This document shows positions 16,374 through 25,603 of a DNA stretch of 40,317 nt, piece by piece (position 1 is the stretch's first letter; each line of letters starts with the position of its first letter). Below the pieces are notes generated by a model. That model was not told the origin of the DNA. It ran no database searches and was given only the letters and a program-made list of their open reading frames with translations. Location: the NCBI GenBank assembly GCA_012839585.1, contig DUNB01000034.1, positions 1 to 40,317 of the forward strand, written 5' to 3'. This DNA is from Alcaligenaceae bacterium (GTDB lineage: Bacteria; Pseudomonadota; Gammaproteobacteria; Burkholderiales; Burkholderiaceae_B). The position numbers and the translations under genes are program-made.

Positions 16374-16422
16374 ATAGCTAAAATTAAGAAGTAAACTAAA
16401 TATAAATCTGCGGAGACTCACT

Positions 16423-18075
16423 ATGGAAGCAACTGGGCTTATCGACCAATTTGCTCGTAACAACCTGCCCCCAAAAGAGCAGTGGCCTGTTTTATTACTA
16501 GACAACAATCCAGATGTTGCCTACCCAAAACGCCTTAATGCCGCCACGGAACTGCTATCAGCACAAATTGAACGGGGTTATGGTGATAATGTCGCTCTAC
16601 AGTGGCTAGACAACAATCAAGAAAAACAAATTAGCTATAAAGAGCTGGACGCCTTAAGCAATCAAATCGCCCATGTTTTTGTCGATGATATGGGCCTAGT
16701 TAGCGGTAATCGTATTCTATTGCGTGGCCCTAACAATTTAATGATGGCCGCCAGCTGGCTAGCAGCCCTTAAGGTAGGTTTGGTCACCGTACCAACCATG
16801 CCGTTATTACGTGCAGTAGAACTCAAAACCATCTTAGACAAAGCCGAAATTCAAGCCGCCGTCTGTGATGCCGGCTTAGCCCAAGAGCTGAACTACTGCA
16901 TGGATGCCTCTCATCCCCATCACAGCGCATTTCTAAAAACCGCTTTGTTTTTTAATGATGATGGCGCGCAAAGTCTAGACACCTTGGCCCAAAGCAAGCC
17001 GACCGAATTTACCGCTTGTGATACCGCCGCCGATGATGTGTGTCTGATTGCGTTCACCAGCGGCACCACCGGTCAACCTAAAGGCTGTATGCATTTCCAT
17101 CGCGACATACTGATTATGTGCGACACCTTTAGCAAACATATTCTACGTCTTACCCCAGAAGACAAGGTCTGCGGCACTCCTCCTTTGGCCTTTACCTTTG
17201 GCTTAGGCGGTCTGTTATGTTTCCCCTTACGGGTGGGTGCTAGCTCTGTATTGGCCCAAGGCCTAAGCCCCAAGACCATGCTGGAATACGTAGACCGTTT
17301 TGGTATTACCATGACCTTTACCGCCCCCACCTTTTATAGACAGATGGCGGCGCTGGTCAAGGATTTTTCTTTGGCCTCATTGAAAAACACCGTATCGGCT
17401 GGCGAAGCCTTGCCACAAGCCACGCGTGAGCTCTGGAAATCTGCCACAGGCATCGAAATGATTGATGGTATAGGCGGCACCGAAATGATCCACGTTTATG
17501 TGTCCAGCCGTCCCGAAAACGTACGCCCTGGCGCCATTGGACAGGTTGTACCCGGATTCCAAGCCCAAGTCGTCGATGACAACCTACAGCCTGTACCTAA
17601 TGGCACCGTTGGTCGACTCGCGGTGCGTGGGCCTACCGGTTGTCGTTATCTCAGTGACTCTCGTCAGCAGCAGTTCGTCCAAGGCGGTTGGAACTTACCT
17701 GGTGACACCTTTACTATGGATGATGATGGTTATCTGTTCTACCAGGCACGTAACGATGACATGATCATTTCCTCTGGCTATAACATCGCTGGCCCAGAGG
17801 TTGAGGACTGCTTGCTTAAACACCCCGCGGTCTCTGAATGTGGTGTGGTTGGAGTACCTGATGAGGTACGCGGTCAGATTCTCAAAGCCTACATTATTCT
17901 CAAAAACGACTATCAGCCTAGCGATGCTCTAGTCAAAGAGCTTCAAGACTTTGTGAAGCAAAACGCCGCCCCTTACAAATACCCGCGTGCGGTGGAATTT
18001 GTAGACGATTTACCGCGTACTGAAACCGGTAAATTACAACGTTTTATGCTGCGCAAAATGGCTTTGGAAAACTAA
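16423..18075 (+). CDS. Benzoate-CoA ligase family, 2-aminobenzoate-CoA ligase-like
   Basis: This acyl-CoA synthetase of 550 residues has the AMP-binding fold: phosphate loop FTSGTTGQPKG (near residue 210), GEALPQAT, the acyl-site segment DGIGGTEMIHVYVSS typical of benzoate/2-aminobenzoate-CoA ligases, GDTFTMDDDGYL, ARNDDMIISSGYNIAGPEVE, and the C-terminal catalytic lysine in PRTETGKLQ. It should activate an aromatic acid with ATP and CoA in the cytosol. The long N-terminal region (LIDQFARNNLPP) also matches that subgroup. GGAG precedes the ATG. Expected downstream partners, such as a 2-aminobenzoyl-CoA monooxygenase/reductase, are not in the window. The exact acid is uncertain. Confidence 0.8.
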   Translation: MEATGLIDQFARNNLPPKEQWPVLLLDNNPDVAYPKRLNAATELLSAQIERGYGDNVALQWLDNNQEKQISYKELDALSNQIAHVFVDDMGLVSGNRILLRGPNNLMMAASWLAALKVGLVTVPTMPLLRAVELKTILDKAEIQAAVCDAGLAQELNYCMDASHPHHSAFLKTALFFNDDGAQSLDTLAQSKPTEFTACDTAADDVCLIAFTSGTTGQPKGCMHFHRDILIMCDTFSKHILRLTPEDKVCGTPPLAFTFGLGGLLCFPLRVGASSVLAQGLSPKTMLEYVDRFGITMTFTAPTFYRQMAALVKDFSLASLKNTVSAGEALPQATRELWKSATGIEMIDGIGGTEMIHVYVSSRPENVRPGAIGQVVPGFQAQVVDDNLQPVPNGTVGRLAVRGPTGCRYLSDSRQQQFVQGGWNLPGDTFTMDDDGYLFYQARNDDMIISSGYNIAGPEVEDCLLKHPAVSECGVVGVPDEVRGQILKAYIILKNDYQPSDALVKELQDFVKQNAAPYKYPRAVEFVDDLPRTETGKLQRFMLRKMALEN

Positions 18076-19439
18076 GGTAATTGCAGCTGTATGCGCACCC
18101 CACCTAAAGGGGAGCGCATGGCGGTGACTTCCCCCTCATACAGACCAACCAAATCATTCACTATAGATAGCCCCAGCCCTGAGCCTGGGGCTATCTCATC
18201 TGCTCGAATGCCACGTTTAAAAATGGCGGTGTATTGCTCGGGATCTAAGCCCATACCGTCATCATCAACGACTACCAGCAATATTGACGCGCCCGTCTCT
18301 GTGGTTTTTCTGCTCACTCTGACCTCTATTTGACCTGAGGTCCACTTAAACGCGTTATCCAGCACATTACCCAGTATTTCATGCAAATCCTGAGCATCCC
18401 CTTTGAAGTACAACTCGTCTGATTCCTGACTGACTCGCACCTGTACATCTTTAGAGGCATAAGAACGCTGCAACACTTTAATTAAACTCTGCACGGCTGG
18501 TACAACTGCAGTGCGTACCCCTACCGTTTTCACAGACGCGGCAACTCGAGCTCGGGATAGGTGATAATCCACCTGCTTTCTCGCATCCGCTACCTGATCT
18601 AGCACTAGCTCAGCCAAACCGTCCTCATGGTTTTTAGCGGCGTTCGCCAGTACAGCCAAGGGCGTTTTAATTGCATGCGCTAAATTTCCAGCTTGAGTTC
18701 GGGCTCGGTTCACGACCTGCTCCTGGCTCTGCAACACCCGATTAAAGTCGGAGACTAGCGGTTGAATTTCCTGTGGATAACGCCCCTCGATAAGGGAGCT
18801 CCGTCCCTCGTGTACGGCGATCAAACGACCTCGTAACTGGTGCAAAGGACGTAAGCCTAAGCGTAACTGCCACCATACGCCCAGAACCAAGACCGTCCCT
18901 AACAGAGCTAAGGTGAGCACTAACATCCACACAAAACGCTGCAAAGGCTCTGCAATCAACTCCTTTTGCGCCGCCACCCAAAACTGTATGGGTTGATCAT
19001 CATCAGCTTCTGCTAGCGTCACACGGCGACCTACCACATACAGCTCGCCCAAAATCGGATCCGTATAGTTAAACCACGCGTCTTGTCCAGCATAAGTCAG
19101 TGGAGGCTGTAACGACTCATCCCATAAGGAATTGGAGTGCAAGGATTCGGAAAAAGGGGCGGTAGGTTCTATTTGCCAATACATACCACCCAAGGGTTGC
19201 CCAAAGCGCGGATCACTTAAGTCTTGCGTTAAGGTTATTTGATGGTTGATTAAGGAGGTTTGAGTAATCAACTGCAGCATATGCACATTTAGCTCTTTAT
19301 TGAGTTGTTGCTCTACATGCTGCTGAAACAGCTGATTTAATAAGATGCCCGCCGCGACCAAACTACCTAATACCCACAACAAAGCGCCGACTAAGAGGCG
19401 TTGAGTTAAGGATTGGGAAGAAAACCACGAGTTACGCAT
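18072..19439 (-). CDS. PhoQ-like sensor histidine kinase
   Basis: This 455-residue inner-membrane kinase has TM1 at about 12-36, a periplasmic sensor of about 130 residues, TM2 at about 169-190, then a HAMP-like linker. The phosphoacceptor is H255 in NLAHAIKTPLAVL, a variant typical of PhoQ-type kinases. The ATPase domain shows NVLDNAFKW, VVDDDGMGLDPEQ and GSGLGLSIVNDLVGLY. I start it at the ATG at 19439, which overlaps the response-regulator stop (ATGCGTAA); the longer form would begin with TTG. Its stop overlaps the convergent CoA ligase stop by four bases. The periplasmic region has acidic patches (EADDDQP) compatible with cation sensing, which is inference. Confidence 0.92.
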   Translation of the reverse strand: MRNSWFSSQSLTQRLLVGALLWVLGSLVAAGILLNQLFQQHVEQQLNKELNVHMLQLITQTSLINHQITLTQDLSDPRFGQPLGGMYWQIEPTAPFSESLHSNSLWDESLQPPLTYAGQDAWFNYTDPILGELYVVGRRVTLAEADDDQPIQFWVAAQKELIAEPLQRFVWMLVLTLALLGTVLVLGVWWQLRLGLRPLHQLRGRLIAVHEGRSSLIEGRYPQEIQPLVSDFNRVLQSQEQVVNRARTQAGNLAHAIKTPLAVLANAAKNHEDGLAELVLDQVADARKQVDYHLSRARVAASVKTVGVRTAVVPAVQSLIKVLQRSYASKDVQVRVSQESDELYFKGDAQDLHEILGNVLDNAFKWTSGQIEVRVSRKTTETGASILLVVVDDDGMGLDPEQYTAIFKRGIRADEIAPGSGLGLSIVNDLVGLYEGEVTAMRSPLGGVRIQLQLP

Positions 19440-20097
19440 CGGGATCAATCAGCTTATAACCCAGACCGCGCACCGTTTGTATATAGTCGGCAGGCAGTTT
19501 TTTACGCAAACGACCAATAAACACATCAATTGTATTTGAATCACGATCTTGATCTTGAGCATAAATATGCTCCGTCAAATCCGTGCGCGAAACCACCTCG
19601 TCAAGGTGGTGCATCAAATACGCTAACACCTTGTACTCGTGTCCCGTTAAGTTCAGGGCCTGATGATCCAAAAAGAATTGTGACTGCCTAGTATCTAACA
19701 TCAGACGGCCACACGAAAAGATAGCGCTAGCCTGTCCCGCAGCCCGTCGCAACAAAGCCCGAAGGCGTGCCAGCAACTCTTGCATATGAAAGGGTTTAGT
19801 GACATAGTCGTCGGCCCCAGCATCCATACCACTGACTTTTTCGTGCCAGCTATCACGCGCCGTCAAAATTAAAACCGGCATATTTCTATTTTCTGCACGC
19901 CAACGTTTTAAAACCGTAAGACCATCGATTTGCGGTAAACCTAAATCCAGTACCACCAGATCAAAAGGCTCAACACTCGCCATGTAATGCGCTTGGGCAC
20001 CGTCTACCGCCGTATCCACCACATAACCTTGTGTACTTAGCGCCTCTTTTATTTGCTGTAATAAATGCTGGTCATCCTCTACCACTAAGACTCGCAT
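19432..20097 (-). CDS. PhoP-like OmpR-family response regulator
   Basis: This 221-residue regulator has a receiver domain (1-120) with the acidic pocket EDD at residues 7-9, phosphoacceptor D51 in VVLDLGLP, the threonine in ILTARDSW and the lysine in DDYVTKPFH. An OmpR/PhoB winged helix follows (about 125-220: LTGHEYKVLAYLM, NTIDVFIGRLRKKL, TVRGLGYKL). LDLGLPQIDGL, RRWR-like KRWRAENRNMPVLILTARDSW and AGADDYVTKPFH track PhoP closely. It lies two bases after the PepSY gene and overlaps the kinase start, so the three form an operon. Like its family, it should bind direct repeats with 11-bp spacing; a candidate lies at 20483-20499. Confidence 0.94.
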   Translation of the reverse strand: MRVLVVEDDQHLLQQIKEALSTQGYVVDTAVDGAQAHYMASVEPFDLVVLDLGLPQIDGLTVLKRWRAENRNMPVLILTARDSWHEKVSGMDAGADDYVTKPFHMQELLARLRALLRRAAGQASAIFSCGRLMLDTRQSQFFLDHQALNLTGHEYKVLAYLMHHLDEVVSRTDLTEHIYAQDQDRDSNTIDVFIGRLRKKLPADYIQTVRGLGYKLIDPDA

Positions 20098-20099
20098 AC

Positions 20100-20432
20100 T
20101 TATTTTCTCCTGTGAGCGCGCCGACTTTTTTCGCTGAGCACCTCTGCTGTATTGGCATCCACCGTCAGCTTGGTCACAAAACCGTCCGCCATTAATAGAC
20201 GGATTTTATAAATATACCGACCGTTTTTTTGCACTAGATCCACATCAAGCACCCGTCCCGGATAATGTGGGTGAAGACGACGTAATACCCAGCGTAAAGA
20301 CTTGATTCGTCCCTTGTGGTGCGCCTCGCGCATTTGTTCACGCGTCAAGCGCTCAGAAGCCTGAACAGGTAATGTGCTTGCTATGCTCAGGAGCCCCACA
20401 GCACAAAAAGAAAGAAAGCGTCGACGCGTCAT
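20100..20432 (-). CDS. PepSY domain protein, periplasmic
   Basis: This 110-residue exported protein has an N-terminal signal (MTRRRFLSFCAVGLLSIAS, cleavage near VQA-SER) and one PepSY-like unit: a helix (REQMREAHHKGRIKSLRWVLRRL) followed by beta strands (VLDVDLVQKNGRYIYKIRLLM, FVTKLTVDANTAEVL). The N-terminal RRRF might suggest Tat export, but no cofactor domain is present. PepSY units are thought to modulate proteases or sensors. It is the first gene of the regulator/kinase operon, two bases before the regulator, so it may tune the sensor in the periplasm. Confidence 0.85.
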   Translation of the reverse strand: MTRRRFLSFCAVGLLSIASTLPVQASERLTREQMREAHHKGRIKSLRWVLRRLHPHYPGRVLDVDLVQKNGRYIYKIRLLMADGFVTKLTVDANTAEVLSEKSRRAHRRK

Positions 20433-20482
20433 AAGTCCATATAGCTATTCTAGTATCAGTCCTTTAGCTTAAAAAGACTCAC

Positions 20483-20499
20483 ATGAACCTGAGATGAAC
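20483..20499 (+). promoter_or_regulatory. Direct repeat, candidate PhoP-type operator
   Basis: ATGAAC occurs at 20483-20488 and 20494-20499, exactly 11 bases apart; a third copy in inverse orientation (GTTCAT) lies at 20516-20521. On the minus strand the repeat reads GTTCAT-N5-GTTCAT, resembling the PhoP box (GTTTA-N5-GTTTA). It lies between the two divergent PepSY genes, one of which heads the PhoP/PhoQ-like operon, so autoregulation and control of the other gene are plausible. Confidence 0.45.
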
Positions 20500-20583
20500 A
20501 AGCCCTTCACTCTGAGTTCATTCGCGTTATTACACAATACACATACCACCTTGAACAAGGTATGCTTTTTATCTGGAGAGATC

Positions 20584-21003
20584 ATGTCTAAATTATTGAT
20601 TAACACCTTTGCTTCTATCGCTACCGTAGGCGCTTTGTTAGGTGCCCCCGTCTTCGCTCAATCAACGGCAGACACTGCTGCTACGGCTGTAACAGCCCCT
20701 CAATCCGCCACTCCTTCTATGAAAGAAGCCAAGTCCCCACGTGTCGAATTACCTAATCACTCTGAGTGGATGAATATCAAACAGGCTTACGAGGCATTAG
20801 AAAAAACAGGATACAAAACGGTTTATAGCATTAAGAGCAGCCGTTATGGTTATGTAGCAAAAGCGCTTGACGCCGAAAACAAGCTCGTCCGCTTGGTGAT
20901 CCACCCCACCGATGGTAGCGTAACGGTTTACGAAAAACGCCAACGTGATGGACAGCGTAAACCCCACCGAGCTCATCAGAAAAACTGTGACAATGATGCA
21001 TAA
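20584..21003 (+). CDS. PepSY domain protein, periplasmic
   Basis: This 139-residue exported protein starts at the ATG at 20584, chosen because GGAGAG precedes it and a clean signal peptide follows (MSKLLINTFASIATVGALLG, cleavage near VFA-QST). An alanine/threonine-rich linker leads to a PepSY unit (SEWMNIKQAYEALEKTGYKTVYSIKSS, then strands to GSVTVYEKR) and a basic tail rich in R, K and H. It is divergent from the PepSY-regulator-kinase operon, shares a candidate operator with it, and is followed by its own terminator. It may be a target or a feedback component of that two-component system. Confidence 0.83.
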   Translation: MSKLLINTFASIATVGALLGAPVFAQSTADTAATAVTAPQSATPSMKEAKSPRVELPNHSEWMNIKQAYEALEKTGYKTVYSIKSSRYGYVAKALDAENKLVRLVIHPTDGSVTVYEKRQRDGQRKPHRAHQKNCDNDA

Positions 21004-21036
21004 CATCGGATAAAAACATCAACCGTTACCGAATAG

Positions 21037-21075
21037 AAAAAAGCCTTTCGCTCATCATGAACGGAAGGCTTTTTC
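21037..21075. terminator. Bidirectional terminator, PepSY / cytochrome b561
   Basis: GCCTTTCG (21043-21050) pairs with CGGAAGGC (21062-21069), flanked by A6 on the left and T5 on the right. It therefore serves the PepSY gene on the plus strand and, read the other way, the convergent cytochrome gene. Confidence 0.85.
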
Positions 21076-21115
21076 GATTGCGTTATGCGTTGCTCAGCAA
21101 AACAAAATATCGCGT

Positions 21116-21643
21116 TTATTTACCTATTATACGGCGGAACACGTCTTCGGAGCCTCCCGCTAGACGATGTTTAACGGCCATCAACACATGCCCCACAATC
21201 AAAGCAAATAAAACCCAACCTAGCAAACCATGGAAGTTATTACCTAAATCGATCATCCATTGTGTTTTTTCCCCTGAGGCCGACAAAATAGGAAAGGTAT
21301 TCCAATACGTAAACCCTCGACCGCCGCCAATCGTACGAATAAAAGCAATCGTAGGCACAGCCACCATTAATAGGTACATCGAAAAATGCCCTAATTTAGT
21401 GAGCGCATTGTTTTCTGGTCGATGCGATCTCTGTGTTAATGCCCACACAATACGCAATACCGCCAGCCACAAAATGGTAAAGCCCATTTGACCATGGTAT
21501 TTAAATACGGCTTTGGTCAGTGCCGCCTCCTCATCAATAAAACGCGCGCTAGCGGTAAATAGCATCCACAAAAAGCCCAGAGCCATTAACCAATGGAAAA
21601 AGCGCGTCACAAAACCATATCGCGTAGAACTATCATTCATCAT
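21116..21643 (-). CDS. Cytochrome b561 family protein
   Basis: This inner-membrane di-heme protein of 175 residues has four hydrophobic helices carrying candidate axial histidines in TRFFHWLMAL (helix 1), FKYHGQMG (helix 2), NNFHGLLGW (helix 3-4 border) and IVGHVLMAVKHR (helix 4). This is the bacterial cytochrome b561 (YodB/CybB) pattern, associated with quinol oxidation or superoxide scavenging. The start at 21643 is chosen because AAGGA precedes it; ATG ATG are adjacent. It ends convergently with the second PepSY gene at a shared terminator. A link with the two-component system is possible but not shown. Confidence 0.9.
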   Translation of the reverse strand: MMNDSSTRYGFVTRFFHWLMALGFLWMLFTASARFIDEEAALTKAVFKYHGQMGFTILWLAVLRIVWALTQRSHRPENNALTKLGHFSMYLLMVAVPTIAFIRTIGGGRGFTYWNTFPILSASGEKTQWMIDLGNNFHGLLGWVLFALIVGHVLMAVKHRLAGGSEDVFRRIIGK

Positions 21644-21708
21644 TGTTTTTTCCTTATTAATACGGATCATTATTAACGAACGGCTTACAACACAATTTCA
21701 AAAACCGA

Positions 21709-22779
21709 TCACGACTCTTTTTCTACATCGATGTCGCCATCGTGTACCCACTCTCGCCAAATCGCAACAAGCAAGGCCATCAATACGGGGCCAATAAACA
21801 AACCCACAATGCCCATGGTTTTCACACCACCGACCAAACCAAAAAAGGTAGGTAAAAAGGGCAACTTGACAGGTCCGCCAACCAAACGAGGGCGTAACGT
21901 TTTATCCACAATAAACAGTTCTATGGCGCCCCATAAAAACAAGCCAACCCCAGCCATCGTATTGCCTGAGCCGACCAAATACAAAGACACCAAACTAAAG
22001 GATAACGGAGCACCGCCAGGTATGAGCGCCATAAAGCCCGTAATAGCACCAAGCAAGGCAGGAGAAGGCACCCCAGCGATCCAGTAAGCAATACCCAGTA
22101 CAACCCCCTCACCTAGGGCGATCAGCCCCATGCCGGTCACGGTGGAGTTCACTGTAGCGGGTACCACTCGGGAGAATCGTTGCCAACGCGTTGGTAAAAT
22201 ACGCTCTCCGACCACATCAATCTGCGCCAGAATCCGACTGCCGTCCTTATACACAAAGAACAACGTAATCAGTAAAAACAGTAGTGTTAGCAATAAATGG
22301 AACACGTTACCGGTGGCACTAAGCACCATGCGATAAATATTCCCTAAGTGTTCACCACTGACGATTTCCACCAAGGCCCCTAAAGCATGTGGCTCACCTA
22401 AATACAATTGCCAATACTCGGCAATGCGCGGTCCAACGATGGGAAGTTCCGGTATCCAGTCCGGCACAGGCATGCCGTAGCGATTGGCGGCTAACGCCCA
22501 AATAATAAAGGAGCTCGCCTCTTTGATGACAAAGGTCAGCGCAAAAGAAAGCGGTGCAATAATGGCGCCGAACACAATCAACAGCGCCACGGTAGCGGCG
22601 ATTACAGAGCGCCCATTAAAATAAGCCAGTAATTTTTTATAGGCAGGCCAACTGGCCAACCCTATGATCAACGCCCCTAATACAGGAACAATAAAGTCTT
22701 TTAAAAAAAAGAGGCCCGCTATTACTACTAAAAGCAGTAGCCAGCGAGCTAGTAAGAAAGGTGGTAAGACAGGGTGCAT
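21709..22779 (-). CDS. AI-2E family transporter (TqsA/PerM-like)
   Basis: This inner-membrane protein of 356 residues has about eight hydrophobic helices, starting with a tight N-terminal pair (LLLLVVIAGLFFLKDFIVPVLGALIIGL). A long amphipathic middle part and the family region around GVPSPALLGAITGFMALIPGGAPL and KLPFLPTFFGLVGGVKTMG follow. The family exports autoinducer-2 or acts in ion homeostasis; the role cannot be fixed here. I use the ATG at 22779, eight bases after the nadE stop, rather than a TTG overlapping nadE. No clear ribosome-binding site is visible, so coupling to nadE is likely. Confidence 0.88.
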   Translation of the reverse strand: MHPVLPPFLLARWLLLLVVIAGLFFLKDFIVPVLGALIIGLASWPAYKKLLAYFNGRSVIAATVALLIVFGAIIAPLSFALTFVIKEASSFIIWALAANRYGMPVPDWIPELPIVGPRIAEYWQLYLGEPHALGALVEIVSGEHLGNIYRMVLSATGNVFHLLLTLLFLLITLFFVYKDGSRILAQIDVVGERILPTRWQRFSRVVPATVNSTVTGMGLIALGEGVVLGIAYWIAGVPSPALLGAITGFMALIPGGAPLSFSLVSLYLVGSGNTMAGVGLFLWGAIELFIVDKTLRPRLVGGPVKLPFLPTFFGLVGGVKTMGIVGLFIGPVLMALLVAIWREWVHDGDIDVEKES

Positions 22780-22787
22780 AAAAAGAG

Positions 22788-23633
22788 TTAACAATCTGTG
22801 GTAAGCGGTGACGCAGGAAGCTGGCGCTTATGTTCGCCACTGCGATAATGGCGCAAGATAATCTCAAACACCTCAGGTGTTACCTCGTGCCCAGTTAAAA
22901 ATGCATCAATGTCTTTGTAGCTTAGGCCAAAGGCCACCTCGTCTGGGCGCAAAGGTGTGAGCGACTCTAGGTCAGCCGTAGGCACCTTTTCAATTAAATG
23001 CAGTGGTACCTCTAGCTGCACGGCTAATTCTTTTACCTGTCCTTTGCTTAATCCCGCCAAAGGCATTAAGTCTGCCGCTCCATCACCATATTTGGTAAAA
23101 AAGCCCATCAAGACCTCTGCGGCATGATCACTGCCTAAGACCAGTCCTCTATTTGCCGCAGCCACCGCATAACAAACCACCATGCGTTCTCGTGCTTTGA
23201 CATTCCCCATCACAAAATCTTGTTGGGCCGGCGAGCTAAAGCTTTGCCCGGCCTGACGCAATGAGTGCAGCACGGCATCAGTAGCGGGTTGAATATTAAT
23301 ATGCATCAGTTTGTCAGGCTGTATATGACGTACAGCGGCCTCGGCATCCGCGGCATCGGCCTGTACACCATAAGGGAGGCGTAGTGCAATAAACTGCGCC
23401 TCGTAGTCCTCGTCACGTAACTGCTCTACGGCATGCTGAGCCATACAGCCCACTACCAACGAATCAATGCCACCGCTAATTCCAATCACCAAAGCCTGTG
23501 CCCCACTGCGACGTACATAGTTTTTAATAAACTGTATGCGCTGCTGTAGCTCATCGGTTGCTTTAATGATTGGCTTAACGCCTAGTTCAGCAATGACCTG
23601 TTGTTGTAAGTGTTTTTGCTCTGGACTCAGCAT
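22788..23633 (-). CDS. nadE: NH3-dependent NAD+ synthetase
   Basis: This 281-residue cytosolic enzyme amidates deamido-NAD+ with ATP and ammonia, the last step of NAD synthesis. The ATP-pyrophosphatase P-loop SGGIDS is near residue 53, followed by VLGSDHAAEVLMGFFTKYGDGAADLMPL and KVPTADLE, which bind ATP, Mg2+ and deamido-NAD. There is no N-terminal glutaminase (nitrilase) domain, so it is the ammonia-dependent form. It lies between ilvD and the AI-2E gene on the same strand, with short gaps, suggesting one transcript. Confidence 0.95.
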   Translation of the reverse strand: MLSPEQKHLQQQVIAELGVKPIIKATDELQQRIQFIKNYVRRSGAQALVIGISGGIDSLVVGCMAQHAVEQLRDEDYEAQFIALRLPYGVQADAADAEAAVRHIQPDKLMHINIQPATDAVLHSLRQAGQSFSSPAQQDFVMGNVKARERMVVCYAVAAANRGLVLGSDHAAEVLMGFFTKYGDGAADLMPLAGLSKGQVKELAVQLEVPLHLIEKVPTADLESLTPLRPDEVAFGLSYKDIDAFLTGHEVTPEVFEIILRHYRSGEHKRQLPASPLTTDC

Positions 23634-23659
23634 GATAATCCCATAGAGTGAAAGTAGAA

Positions 23660-25525
23660 CTATTTACGTAGGATTTGGCTTACATCACGAACCGCACCAC
23701 GGTCGGCCGAGGTAGCTAAAGCCGCATAAGCACGCAAGGCTTGTGATACCACACGACCACGTTGTTCGGTAGGCTGCCACGCGTCTTTACCACGCGCATT
23801 CATCGCATCGCGGCGCGCTTGTAGCTCTTCGTCAGAAATAGCCAAATGGATACGACGATTTGGAATATCAATTTCGATGGTATCCCCATTTTCGACTAGC
23901 GCAATGTTGCCCCCTTCAGCGGCCTCGGGGGAAGCATGACCAATCACCAAACCGGAAGAGCCACCAGAGAAGCGACCATCGGTTAATAAGGCAGCGTGTT
24001 TGCCTAAGCCCATGGATTTCAAGTAGGAGGTGGGGTAGAGCATTTCTTGCATGCCCGGACCACCTTTAGGGCCTTCGTAGCGAATGATCACTACATCACC
24101 GGCCTTAACGGTACCATCTAAAATACCTGCTACAGAGGACTCTTGGCTTTCAAAAACACGGGCTTTACCGGTAAAGGTCAAGATACTCTCGTCCACCCCT
24201 GCAGTTTTTACAATACAACCATTCGGGGCCAAGTTGCCGTACATCACGGCCAAACCACCGTCTTGAGAATACGCGTGTTCTTTGCTGCGGATACAACCGT
24301 TTTCGCGATCCACGTCTAAGGCCTCGTAATAACGATCCTGGCTAAAAGCGACCTGTGTAGGCACACCACCTGGGGCACTGCGATAGAAGGTGTCAACGGC
24401 TTTGGCATTATCCCCCTTAACATCCCAACGTTTGATGGCTTCGCCCAAGGTGCCACTGTGCACGTTACCGACCTCAGTATGCAGCAATTCGGCTCGGGCT
24501 AGTTCGCCCAAAATACCCATGATGCCACCCGCACGGTGTACGTCTTCCATGTGGTAGTCTTCGGTGGCGGGAGCCACTTTACACAAACACGGTACATGAC
24601 GTGAAATACGATCAATGTCCGCCATGGTGAAATCCACCTCGGCTTCTTGAGCTGCTGCCAACAAGTGCAAAACAGTATTGGTCGAACCGCCCATCGCCAC
24701 ATCTAAGGTCATGGCGTTTTCAAAGGCTTCGCGCGTTGCGATATTGCGCGGCAACACAGACGCATCGTCCTGTTCGTAATAGCGCTTACACAGCTCAACA
24801 ATTAAGGTACCAGCGTTTTCAAACAAACCACGACGACGTGCGTGGGTGGCCACCAAGCTACCATTACCAGGCAGAGCCAAACCAAGGGCCTCGGTCAAAC
24901 AGTTCATGGAGTTGGCGGTAAACATACCCGAGCAAGAGCCACAGGTAGGACAAGCGCTGCGCTCAATGTCTGCGACCTCTTCGTCGCTAACAGAGCTGTC
25001 TGCAGCCTGAACCATGGCATCAACCAAATCCAGTTTACGTACCACGGTTTTACCGTCTTTAGCGATGACCTTACCGGCTTCCATCGGACCGCCAGAAACA
25101 AAAACCACAGGAATATTGATGCGTAAAGCAGCCATCAACATCCCGGGAGTGATTTTGTCACAGTTAGAGATACACACCATCGCGTCAGCACAGTGGGCAT
25201 TGACCATGTACTCGACGGAGTCAGCGATCAATTCGCGTGAAGGCAAGGAATACAACATGCCGTCATGGCCCATTGCAATCCCATCATCTACCGCAATAGT
25301 GTTGAACTCTTTGGCCACACCACCAGCAGCCTCAATTTGACGAGCCACCAGCTGGCCCATGTCTTTTAAGTGCACATGACCGGGCACAAACTGGGTAAAG
25401 GAGTTAACCACAGCGATAATGGGTTTTTCAAAATCCCCATCTTTCATGCCGGTGGCGCGCCACAAAGCGCGCGCGCCCGCCATATTGCGGCCATGGGTCG
25501 AAGTACGTGAACGATAGTGTGGCAT
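23660..25525 (-). CDS. ilvD: Dihydroxy-acid dehydratase
   Basis: This 621-residue Fe-S enzyme of valine/isoleucine synthesis dehydrates 2,3-dihydroxy-3-methyl acids to 2-keto acids. The start at 25525 gives the standard N terminus ([20 protein letters not shown]), six codons inside the longest frame. Cluster ligands are visible in [10 protein letters not shown] and [25 protein letters not shown], and [24 protein letters not shown] is the C-terminal signature. Length fits the Escherichia coli type (about 616). It heads a probable ilvD-nadE-AI-2E transcript whose leader contains the hairpin cluster at 25604-25677. Confidence 0.97.
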   Translation of the reverse strand: MPHYRSRTSTHGRNMAGARALWRATGMKDGDFEKPIIAVVNSFTQFVPGHVHLKDMGQLVARQIEAAGGVAKEFNTIAVDDGIAMGHDGMLYSLPSRELIADSVEYMVNAHCADAMVCISNCDKITPGMLMAALRINIPVVFVSGGPMEAGKVIAKDGKTVVRKLDLVDAMVQAADSSVSDEEVADIERSACPTCGSCSGMFTANSMNCLTEALGLALPGNGSLVATHARRRGLFENAGTLIVELCKRYYEQDDASVLPRNIATREAFENAMTLDVAMGGSTNTVLHLLAAAQEAEVDFTMADIDRISRHVPCLCKVAPATEDYHMEDVHRAGGIMGILGELARAELLHTEVGNVHSGTLGEAIKRWDVKGDNAKAVDTFYRSAPGGVPTQVAFSQDRYYEALDVDRENGCIRSKEHAYSQDGGLAVMYGNLAPNGCIVKTAGVDESILTFTGKARVFESQESSVAGILDGTVKAGDVVIIRYEGPKGGPGMQEMLYPTSYLKSMGLGKHAALLTDGRFSGGSSGLVIGHASPEAAEGGNIALVENGDTIEIDIPNRRIHLAISDEELQARRDAMNARGKDAWQPTEQRGRVVSQALRAYAALATSADRGAVRDVSQILRK

Positions 25526-25603
25526 TTTTATAGTCTCTAGCAAAAAAGCGTATCAAAGATGTTTATGATAGACGGGTCTAGCGCTTTAGGCGAATGAAAT
25601 GCC

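Noticed and set aside
20494-20583. N-terminal extension of the second PepSY protein
   Set aside because: The ATG at 20584 has GGAGAG and is followed directly by a good signal peptide; the extension overlaps the operator candidate.
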